DNA of 15,242 bases from DATBFX01 sp036558305 (lineage in GTDB: Bacteria > Chloroflexota > Chloroflexia > Thermomicrobiales > UBA6265), in NCBI GenBank assembly GCA_036558305.1, contig DATBFX010000516.1, forward strand, positions 1 to 15,242, in the 5' to 3' direction. A program made the position numbers and the translations under genes. This document shows, one piece after another, positions 6,796 through 12,821 of the stretch. The notes under the pieces are model-generated. The model did no database searches and was not told the origin of the DNA. It saw only the letters and a list, made by a program, of their open reading frames with translations. How positions within the stretch are numbered: the first letter of the stretch is position 1; each line of letters starts with the position of its first letter.

Positions 6796-7371
6796 ATGAC
6801 CGAACGAACCGCGACGACCACACCCGATACGAGCGACCAGAACGGCACCGAACCCGCCGACGGCGCGGCGCCCGCATTCGTCGCGAAAACCGATACGACG
6901 AAGAGTCCGATCGAAGCCAACGAGTTGTTGCGGGCCGACGCCGGCGACGTCCAGGCGACGACGGTCACCATGGACCGCTCGGGCGCGGAGTCCGTGACCG
7001 CTCAGCGCGTGACGATGGAACGCTCCGGCGCAAAAACGCTCGAAGCGCGCTCGGCCCAACTCGTCAACTCCGGCGTCGCGATCCTCAAGAGCGAGCAAGC
7101 CGTGCTGCAAGGCGGTTCGGCCGTGCTCGTCTCTGCAAAGGAAGCACGACTCGTGAAAAGCCGGGCCGCGGTGGTCGTCGCCGAGCGGCTGACCGGCGAG
7201 GGCGAACTCAAAGCGCTCCTCCACGTCGGTTCGAGCGACGGTTGCATCCGTCCGGTGCTCGACGGGCGGAGTGCCCTGGGACTCGGCGCCGCGTTCGGGT
7301 TGGTGGTGCTGGTGTTCGGTCGCCTGGTAAAGCGACTCGGCGGCCGGTGGGCCGAGGCATCGGCTCGGTAA
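6796..7371 (+). CDS. Tail-anchored protein with six tandem 15-residue repeats (function unknown)
   Basis: 191 residues, not a named family to me. A polar, Thr/Ala-rich N-terminus (1-48) is followed by six consecutive units of 15 residues (the last about 14), starting near residues 49, 64, 79, 94, 109 and 124. The pattern is roughly A-x-x-V-x-A-x-x-V-x-L/M-x-x-S-G, with small or hydrophobic residues alternating, which suggests a small beta-solenoid. A single hydrophobic helix at about 159-176 and a basic tail (FGRLVKRLGGR) would anchor it in the membrane with the repeats at the N-terminal side. No signal peptide is seen. The ATG at 6796 is chosen over an upstream in-frame TTG at 6769; neither has a strong ribosome site, so the start is uncertain. 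The YtxH-like gene follows 13 bases later and is probably co-transcribed. Similar repeat-plus-anchor proteins occur, from memory, in other Chloroflexota. Confidence 0.75.
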   Translation: MTERTATTTPDTSDQNGTEPADGAAPAFVAKTDTTKSPIEANELLRADAGDVQATTVTMDRSGAESVTAQRVTMERSGAKTLEARSAQLVNSGVAILKSEQAVLQGGSAVLVSAKEARLVKSRAAVVVAERLTGEGELKALLHVGSSDGCIRPVLDGRSALGLGAAFGLVVLVFGRLVKRLGGRWAEASAR

Positions 7372-7384
7372 GAGGGAAACGACG

Positions 7385-7726
7385 ATGGGCGCAATCAAGC
7401 GATTGGCCAAGTTCACCGGCGGCGGCGTGGTTGGCGCGGCGATTGGCTCGGTCACGGCGACGCTGCTTGCGCCGGAGAGCGGCAACGAGTTGCAGCGCAA
7501 GCTGAGGGAACGCATCCAGCAGGCAAAGTTGGCCGGCTTGACGGCAAAGGCGGAGACGGAAGAGGCATTGATTCAGCGCTTCCGTGGCCGCGTCAACGAC
7601 CCCAATGCGCTGGAGGACAAACGCGTCCAGTCTCACGCCGAGGTTGCGGAGGCGGTTCGGGCCGTCGGTCTCGGTCTCAACGCACCGGGGGCGATCGCCG
7701 CCCAGGAATCGACCGATCGCCGCTGA
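7385..7726 (+). CDS. YtxH-like small membrane protein
   Basis: 113 residues. The N-terminus FTGGGVVGAAIGSVTATLLAPESGNELQRKLRERI (10-44) has the YtxH pattern: a short glycine-rich membrane segment, then L-L-A-P-x-S-G-x-E-L-R-like residues leading into a charged helix. The remainder (45-113) is helical, Ala/Glu/Arg-rich and ends in a polar tail. YtxH proteins are small membrane proteins often associated with stress, but have no settled biochemical role. A ribosome site (GAGGG) lies 8-12 bases before the ATG. It begins 13 bases after the repeat protein, so the two are likely one operon. The helical tail could interact with the neighbour at the membrane; this is only inference. Confidence 0.8.
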   Translation: MGAIKRLAKFTGGGVVGAAIGSVTATLLAPESGNELQRKLRERIQQAKLAGLTAKAETEEALIQRFRGRVNDPNALEDKRVQSHAEVAEAVRAVGLGLNAPGAIAAQESTDRR

Positions 7727-8012
7727 TCCAGCGGGCCACCGCCGCGCCTACGTCGTTCAACGGACCGTTCCCCAACCCCGAATACGTCGTTCGCGCGATG
7801 TCGCACCGCGGTCGAGCGGACATCATGACGGTGGCCGGGGGAGCGCGGTTTCTTGCCTCTGGTCGCACAGGCACGCGGTTTGATATCTTTGCAAATCCGT
7901 AGGGAGCCGGGCACCGCGCCGCGGAATTCGTGGTCGCCGTGTGCCTGCCCCGGCGCAAGCAGATATGGGGCAGGCGCGACGTGATGTCGGTTCGATACGG
8001 GGAGATGGGTCG
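7727..8012. other. Intergenic region upstream of the metallopeptidase-like gene
   Basis: No gene is supported here. Visible elements are a pair of exact 10-base direct repeats (TACGTCGTTC at 7749-7758 and 7783-7792, 34 bases apart), a weak extended -10 candidate (TGA-TATCTT, 7881-7889) and a hairpin at 7943-7975 in the presumed leader. No terminator with a T-run was found after the YtxH-like gene. Confidence 0.5.
7943..7975 (+). other. Inverted repeat in the leader of the metallopeptidase-like gene
   Basis: GCCTGCCCC (7943-7951) pairs perfectly with GGGGCAGGC (7967-7975) around a 15-base loop. If transcription starts near 7896 this lies inside the leader RNA, ending 37 bases before the ATG. 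It could be a structured leader or a protein-binding dyad; no known riboswitch class is recognised. Confidence 0.45.
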
Positions 8013-9776
8013 ATGACGGGAGCCGCGGCGCGACTGCACGGGTTCGATCGGGTGGTGAGGGTGGTCTTCGTCGCGGCACTGCTGGCGGTGCCGGTCATGC
8101 GCGCCAGCGCGCAGGACAACGCGGCTACCTCCAGGTTTGACGACGACGGCATACCTGCCCAATCGCTAATCGGTCAGCAACTCCAAGCGGGCAAGATCGA
8201 CTACGACACCAGTCTGGTTTACCGTGCCTATGCGCTCTTTGGGGACGCCCGCTTGCCCGCCGCGATCGCCGAGTCCGGCGACGTCGCCGAGGACAACGCC
8301 TTCTTCGGCGAGGTGCGCGCCAACTGGCCCCGGTTGTCCGACCAGACCCGGCAACTCCTGACGCCGTTCATCGTCCGGCCGACCGATACCCGCAGCGTCT
8401 TCTTCCAACCGGGTGGCGGCGCGGCAGAGGCGGCGACCGCCGACCAGGGGGACGCCAAGCCGGCGTTCGCCGGCGGCGACTGCTCGGACAACTGGGCCGC
8501 GAATACGAGCGCGAAATTCCCCTTCAAGGTCTGGGTCCACTGCACCGGCGACTACGACGCCGACCTCGACGCCGCGATCGCGATGATCGAGGACTTCTGG
8601 GCCCGCGAGGTCGACATGATGGGACCGCCGGTCCTCGACACCGGCTCCGCCGAGCAGGGCGGCGACACATCGATCGACTTCTACTTCGTCGAGGACGAAT
8701 CGGACCGCGTGGACCGCGGCGGCGGTGACTACATCCAGAAAGAGGCCCTGGCCCACGCCGCGCCCGACGACCCGGTGAACGACAACAAGGCCAGTTGCCA
8801 CGTCGTCGCGCGCCGTTCCTACATCGGCAAACCCGACCAGACCCTGGTGCTCGCCCACGAGTTCTACCACTGCCTCCAGGACGCCCACAACTGGCAGATA
8901 GGGTTCGGGTTCAAGTCGACGCCCTACAACCAGGATTTCGAGCAACTCTCGTACTCGGAGTTCTGGTTCGTCGAGGCGACGGCGACCTGGGTGATGTCCT
9001 ACCTCTACCGCGACACGATCGATCCGGCGGTCATGCAGAACCTGGTGCACTACCGCTTCGTCAAATACTTCCAGGGGGCGGACGCCCCCCTCTACCAATC
9101 CCCGGCGCAGTGGATGGCCGGATTCGATCACATGTACGCGGCCTACATCTACTTCATGTTCCTCGAACAAGAGGTCGGTGCCGACGGCATCGGCCAGATG
9201 TGGAAGAACCTCGAAAACGTCAAGGCCGACGATTTCACCGGCACGACCGAGATCATCGACGAGATCCTGCCGTTCAAAGAGCACTTCCGCGACTTCGCCG
9301 TGCGCAACTTGAACCTGGACCTGGAGCCCGGCGACCCCATTTCCCCGAGTTACAAGGATCTCGATCCGACGTTTCCGGAAGGGTTCGCCCCGCCGTTCCA
9401 GGCGGGTCCCGGCAAAACGAGCCGCACCGACGTCGTCGTCACCCGCGGCGAGCCGCTCGTGTTCGGCGACGCCATCCCCTCGCTGACCGCGCACTACTAC
9501 GACTTCTCGACGACGCGACCGGTGAAGCAGATGACGCTGGACTTCACCGGGATCGCGGCCGACGGCGCGGTCGACGTCGACATGATCGCCAAGATCAGGG
9601 GGAAGAACTGGGAACGGCGGCAGCTTTCGACCGACGCACCGATCACCTTCTGCTTCAACAAAGAGGCAGACGCCGTCTCGCTGTTTTATCTTGTCGTCAG
9701 CAACCACGACCTGAACGAAGACAACACCGCGCGCGGTAGCTTCACGGTCGCGGCCAGCGATGCAGACTGTACGTGA
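8013..9776 (+). CDS. Exported putative zinc metallopeptidase (HExxH, gluzincin-like)
   Basis: 587 residues. A signal peptide is clear (MTGAAARLHGFDRVVR, then a hydrophobic stretch 16-29 and probable cleavage at ASA33). A mostly helical N-terminal region (about 45-125) precedes a domain with TLVLAHEFYHCLQ (277-289). His282, Glu283 and His286 form HExxH, and EFWFVEATATWV (316-327) places Glu321 34 residues after the second His, as a gluzincin third zinc ligand should be. Six Cys in the mature part (157, 177, 262, 287, 547, 586) could form disulfides. The region after about 470 looks like a beta-sandwich and resembles bacterial pre-peptidase C-terminal type domains only in general style. The ATG at 8013 has GGAGATGGG just upstream and begins the signal peptide; an upstream extension in frame would spoil it. 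The family is not recognised by name, so peptidase activity is inferred from the motif. Confidence 0.78.
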   Translation: MTGAAARLHGFDRVVRVVFVAALLAVPVMRASAQDNAATSRFDDDGIPAQSLIGQQLQAGKIDYDTSLVYRAYALFGDARLPAAIAESGDVAEDNAFFGEVRANWPRLSDQTRQLLTPFIVRPTDTRSVFFQPGGGAAEAATADQGDAKPAFAGGDCSDNWAANTSAKFPFKVWVHCTGDYDADLDAAIAMIEDFWAREVDMMGPPVLDTGSAEQGGDTSIDFYFVEDESDRVDRGGGDYIQKEALAHAAPDDPVNDNKASCHVVARRSYIGKPDQTLVLAHEFYHCLQDAHNWQIGFGFKSTPYNQDFEQLSYSEFWFVEATATWVMSYLYRDTIDPAVMQNLVHYRFVKYFQGADAPLYQSPAQWMAGFDHMYAAYIYFMFLEQEVGADGIGQMWKNLENVKADDFTGTTEIIDEILPFKEHFRDFAVRNLNLDLEPGDPISPSYKDLDPTFPEGFAPPFQAGPGKTSRTDVVVTRGEPLVFGDAIPSLTAHYYDFSTTRPVKQMTLDFTGIAADGAVDVDMIAKIRGKNWERRQLSTDAPITFCFNKEADAVSLFYLVVSNHDLNEDNTARGSFTVAASDADCT

Positions 9777-9780
9777 CCGG

Positions 9781-9801
9781 TGGCAAGTGGCGAATGGCAA
9801 G
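9781..9801 (+). repeat. Three-copy heptameric tandem repeat
   Basis: TGGCAAG, TGGCGAA and TGGCAAG follow one another directly after the metallopeptidase-like stop codon. The period of 7 is the same as in the larger repeat at 4805-4884, but the unit sequence differs. Confidence 0.6.
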
Positions 9802-9848
9802 GACCGGGCTTCGAGCAAGGTGATGCGAACGCGGCCTCGGGGAATTGA

Positions 9849-9882
9849 CGACGGCGCGGTCGCATCGCGTACCGCGCCGTCG
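9849..9882 (+). terminator. Strong GC hairpin after the metallopeptidase-like gene
   Basis: CGACGGCGCGGT (9849-9860) pairs perfectly with ACCGCGCCGTCG (9871-9882), a 12-base-pair stem with a 10-base loop, 73 bases after the stop codon. No T-run follows, so it is either an atypical terminator or an mRNA 3'-end stabiliser. The next gene starts 61 bases downstream. Confidence 0.5.
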
Positions 9883-9886
9883 GTAT

Positions 9887-9910
9887 GCCGTGGGCCGGAC
9901 CGGCCACGGC
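9887..9910. promoter_or_regulatory. Imperfect palindrome with CCGGACCGG core before the serine protease
   Basis: GCCGTGG (9887-9893) and CCACGGC (9904-9910) flank a CCGGACCGG core (9895-9903), with one unpaired G at 9894. The dyad shares its core with the perfect palindrome at 6743-6759 and ends 33 bases before the protease ATG. Either a shared operator or an RNA hairpin is possible. Confidence 0.4.
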
Positions 9911-9943
9911 AAGAATGGGCATCGCACGATGAGAAGGGGTGAC

Positions 9944-11320
9944 ATGCGGCGCTGGAGTTACGCGGCGATGGCGGTGCTGTTGGCGACCAACCTGCTACCG
10001 ATCCTGTCGGCGCATGCCCAGGACACGGCACCGGTCAAGGCGAGCCAGCTCGTCAAGTCGGTCGTGCTGATCAACACGTTCGCCTGCGAATCGCAGCCGG
10101 TGCCGGGTCAAGCGATACTGATCCCGTTCCAGGACCAGCAGTGCGACTCGGCCGCTTGGAAAGGCTCGGGCTCGGTCATCGACACGCAGGGACACATCCT
10201 CACCAACGACCACGTGATTCGGCCCGATCGGCACGGCAGCGGCGTCGATCCCAACAAACTCGGGTGGTATCTGGTCTACCAGACACTCGACGCGAAAGAA
10301 CTCCCGGTCGCGCTCTTTTATGCCCGGGCGATTTCGTCGGACCCCAACCTCGACCTCGCCATCCTGGAACCGGCCTGGGGACTCGACGGGCAACCGCTCC
10401 CGGCCGGGAGCACCGACAACACACTGCCGGTGCTGCCGCTTGCCCAATCCGGCGGGAGCGTCGACGTCGGGGACACGCTGCGGCTGCTCGGCTACCCCCG
10501 CGAGCATCCGCAGGTGACCGTCAGCACCGTCAACGTCGTCGGTTTCGAGTCGGACTCGCACGTGCCCGAACTCGGCACCACGGCCTGGACCCGCACCGAC
10601 GTGGCCGCGGCGGGTCCGGGGAACAGCGGCGGACCGGCGGTGAACGAGGCGGGTTATCAGGTCGGCGTCGTCTCGGCGGGTTCGCGCAACGACCTCGATT
10701 GCCAGGACTACAACAAAGACGGCAAGGTCGACCCGGTGTCCGAATGCGTCACCGCGACGGGCGGCTCCGAGTACGTCCGACCGGTGCCGGAAGCCTACGA
10801 CTTGCTCCTCCAACAGGCGCAAACCACACCCGAACCCCAACCGACGCCGACCACCGAGGCACCGCCCGAGCCGCCGGAGGAGACACCGACGGCGACCGAG
10901 GAGGCGCCGCAGCCGCCGGAAGAGCCGACCGAGACCCCCACCCAGGCCGTCGAGCCGACGGCGACCCCGACGACTCCGCCGGATACCGGCGCCGGTACCG
11001 CGATCATCATCGGGACGCTCGTCTCGGCCGATACGGGCGATCCGATTCCCAGGGCGCAGGTGGTGGTGCTCCAGCCCGGCGTCAGCGTCAAGGACTGGCG
11101 GCGGGGCAACGTGGGCAACGAAGCCATCTACAGCTTCACCGTGACCGACGCCCGCGGCAACTTCCAACTGCCCGATCCGGTGCAGCGAAACGTCGGGTAC
11201 GGCATCTGGTTGCAGGCGAAGGGCTACGAGGAACTCTTCAAGGACGACAAGATCCTGGCCACGGACGACGATCCGGCCATCGTCGACCTGGGCACGATCC
11301 AGATGCCGGTCCAGGTATAG
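9944..11320 (+). CDS. Exported trypsin-like serine protease with C-terminal carboxypeptidase-regulatory-like domain
   Basis: 458 residues. A signal peptide (about 1-26, cleavage near AHA25) leads to an S1/HtrA-type protease domain of about 35-290. The triad is visible: His90 in ILTNDHV, Asp137 in DPNLDLAIL and Ser228 in GPGNSGGPAV. Within this domain DYNKDGKVDPVSE (255-267) looks like an EF-hand or thrombospondin-3 type calcium loop, and Cys253 and Cys268 bracket it. A Pro/Thr/Glu-rich linker (about 294-348) joins a final beta-sandwich of about 352-458 (GTLVSADTGDPIPRAQVVVL ... YSFTVTDARGNFQLPDP), which resembles the carboxypeptidase regulatory-like domain. No PDZ domain is seen. It probably degrades or processes proteins outside the membrane. 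The ATG at 9944 has AAGGGG upstream and gives a normal signal peptide; an in-frame ATG at 9929 is the alternative. Confidence 0.9.
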   Translation: MRRWSYAAMAVLLATNLLPILSAHAQDTAPVKASQLVKSVVLINTFACESQPVPGQAILIPFQDQQCDSAAWKGSGSVIDTQGHILTNDHVIRPDRHGSGVDPNKLGWYLVYQTLDAKELPVALFYARAISSDPNLDLAILEPAWGLDGQPLPAGSTDNTLPVLPLAQSGGSVDVGDTLRLLGYPREHPQVTVSTVNVVGFESDSHVPELGTTAWTRTDVAAAGPGNSGGPAVNEAGYQVGVVSAGSRNDLDCQDYNKDGKVDPVSECVTATGGSEYVRPVPEAYDLLLQQAQTTPEPQPTPTTEAPPEPPEETPTATEEAPQPPEEPTETPTQAVEPTATPTTPPDTGAGTAIIIGTLVSADTGDPIPRAQVVVLQPGVSVKDWRRGNVGNEAIYSFTVTDARGNFQLPDPVQRNVGYGIWLQAKGYEELFKDDKILATDDDPAIVDLGTIQMPVQV

Positions 11321-11350
11321 GTGTGCCGCTGAATCCCGGCGAAGCCACCT

Positions 11351-11378
11351 GTGCGCGGCGGCTAAAGCCGCCGCGCAC
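11351..11378. repeat. REP-like palindrome with GGCTAAAGCC core
   Basis: A 13-base arm (11351-11363) pairs perfectly with 11366-11378 around AA. In RNA this would be a 12-base-pair GC stem with a TAAA loop. The core GGCTAAAGCC in a GC-rich extragenic palindrome is a form I recall from repeated elements in several high-GC genomes. It lies 30 bases after the protease stop, so it could serve as a 3'-end element for that mRNA. Confidence 0.6.
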
Positions 11379-11411
11379 GGGCGGCGCCGACGCGACCCTT
11401 CCGAGACAAAA

Positions 11412-11446
11412 CAACGGGCGGTCGCAATCCCGGCGACCGCCCGTTG
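11412..11446 (-). terminator. Intrinsic terminator between convergent genes (mainly minus strand)
   Basis: A perfect 14-base-pair stem (11412-11425 with 11433-11446) surrounds a 7-base loop. Read on the minus strand it is followed directly by TTTTGTCTC, a fair U-tract, so it should terminate the leftward gene at 11494-12561. Read on the plus strand the following CCGTGTTTA is poorer, but may still stop read-through from the protease gene. Confidence 0.85.
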
Positions 11447-11493
11447 CCGTGTTTACACCGTCCCGAATCGGCGCGGAACGGTGCCCTCCGCGC

Positions 11494-12561
11494 CTACGAC
11501 GGAATGGTGATGCTGTTCTCCAGCTTCTCGCGCACGGGTCCCTGCTGGTCGTAGGCCTGTTGCGGACCTTCGTTGAGGAAGATCACGACCGCCTGTTGAC
11601 CGGGGAGCCGGTAGACGTGGTAGTAGTCGTAGAGGTCGACCGTCTGGCCGTTCTGGCTGGTCCAAGTGAAGTTGAAGGCGACGATCGCCGAATCGTCGTC
11701 GCTGCTCTTGATCTCGTCGCCGTTGTCGTCGGTCCGCACCTCGACGTTGCTGACCGTCGAGTCGCTCTCGAGTCGCCCCTGCATGATGTCGGGCACCTGA
11801 TCCATCGGCAGGTTGTCGTCGGCGGCGTTCGAGAACAACAGGGCGTGTGAGGCGCCGTTGAACAGGTGCAGGAAGTCCTGCGGCCCGTTATCGGTCGGAT
11901 TCGTCGATTCCTCGACGTTGGTCCACGTCGCGTCGTAGTCCATGGTGTAGCCGTAGGTCGGGCTCTTGTAAGTCGTGACCTCGCCGGTGCTCTCTTGTGT
12001 GGGGCTGGCCTTCGCCTTCGGCGTCCTGGTCGGCTTGACTTGGGCCTTCGGCGTCGGCGTGTCCTCGCTCGGCGGCTGCGGCGTTTCGTCGGAGGGCGGT
12101 TCGACGGTGCCATTGTTGCTGCTGGCACTACCGCCGAGTCCCTGGGCGACGAAGAGGCTGACCTGCGTCTGGGGGTCGCGGGCGTGCAACCAGGCGATGC
12201 CGCTGTAACCGGCATCACTCGTCGCGACCACCGGGACGTAGACATCCTGGGCATTGCCCGAGATGTCGCCGCAGGCCACGGTGTCACCGTTGCTGGAGAC
12301 GACGACGGCGTAGTCGCCGCCGGTCAGCTCGTCGATCGCCAAATCGATCCGCGTAAAGCTGGTCAGGACGCCGCCCTCGGCGGGTGCGAGATCGCGCAGT
12401 TCGCCGGCGACGTCGCCCGGCGAGTCGCAACTGCCGCTGACGACGGCGGCCGTCAGCGTGGCGTCGTCCTGGGCATTGACCCGACCCGACCGGATGCCGG
12501 CGGTGAAGGCCATGCCCGCGACGAGCAAGGCGACGACCGCGAGCAACGAACGACTCCTCAT
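11494..12561 (-). CDS. Exported two-domain protein with Pro/Thr linker (function unknown)
   Basis: 355 residues with a signal peptide (cleavage near VNA30). Domain one (about 34-140) has SGSCDSPGDVAGELRDL (42-58) and VVVSSNGDTVACGDISG (86-102). Cys45 and Cys97 probably form a disulfide. This pattern resembles a secreted domain common in Chloroflexota (from memory) and related in style to CHRD-type domains. A linker rich in Pro, Thr, Lys and Glu (about 145-195) leads to a C-terminal domain opening with YKSPTYGYTMDYDATWT (198-214), the usual start of a PsbP-like lipoprotein or exported domain. The ATG is preceded by GGAGAGGGG and gives a clean signal peptide. The gene ends just before the terminator at 11412-11446. 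No catalytic motif is visible. A role in the envelope, such as ligand binding or adhesion, is only a guess. Confidence 0.8.
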   Translation of the reverse strand: MRSRSLLAVVALLVAGMAFTAGIRSGRVNAQDDATLTAAVVSGSCDSPGDVAGELRDLAPAEGGVLTSFTRIDLAIDELTGGDYAVVVSSNGDTVACGDISGNAQDVYVPVVATSDAGYSGIAWLHARDPQTQVSLFVAQGLGGSASSNNGTVEPPSDETPQPPSEDTPTPKAQVKPTRTPKAKASPTQESTGEVTTYKSPTYGYTMDYDATWTNVEESTNPTDNGPQDFLHLFNGASHALLFSNAADDNLPMDQVPDIMQGRLESDSTVSNVEVRTDDNGDEIKSSDDDSAIVAFNFTWTSQNGQTVDLYDYYHVYRLPGQQAVVIFLNEGPQQAYDQQGPVREKLENSITIPS

Positions 12562-12821
12562 GATTCACCCCTCTCCTAACACGCGAATCCGACTCCTCTC
12601 CGACGCTCCGATGCGTTTGCACCGGTATTGTGGAACCGCCTGGCGGTGAGTTCCCTCCTCAAAACGACGTATTTTACGCGCCGATTCGGCCTACCGAGAC
12701 AACGTTCCGGGCACGGCAGATCGCCGTGCCCGGAACGTGGAACCGGACCATCCGTCGCGGTCGATCACGCGGAAGAAGTCAGAGCACTCTCCTCGCAGGT
12801 TCGCCGCGGACGCCAACCCGA
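12562..12821. other. Intergenic region between two leftward exported-protein genes
   Basis: This 260-base stretch holds the terminator of the upstream repeat-protein gene (separate entry) and then the presumed promoter region of the linker-protein gene. A minus-strand TAAAAT (near 12671-12676) matches the -10 consensus at 5/6, but the nearest -35-like TTGTCT is 20 bases away, so it is weak. A 13-base dyad, ACCGCC-T-GGCGGT (12635-12647), lies downstream of it. Confidence 0.4.
12702..12738 (-). terminator. Strong hairpin after the repeat-protein gene
   Basis: A perfect 16-base-pair stem (12702-12717 with 12723-12738) with a 5-base loop lies 84 bases beyond the repeat-protein stop codon on the minus strand. 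The stem overlaps by one base a weak T-rich tail, TTGTCTCGG, on the minus strand. The same nine bases follow the stem of the other minus-strand terminator. The + side has no T-run. Confidence 0.75.

Noticed and set aside
7941..8012. Upstream start for the metallopeptidase-like protein
   Set aside because: It would place 24 polar residues before an otherwise standard signal peptide and overlaps a hairpin; the ATG at 8013 has a strong ribosome site.
8166..10031. 621-codon open frame on the minus strand opposite the metallopeptidase-like gene
   Set aside because: It runs across a stop codon and an intergenic region of the plus strand and has no ribosome site or recognisable domain.
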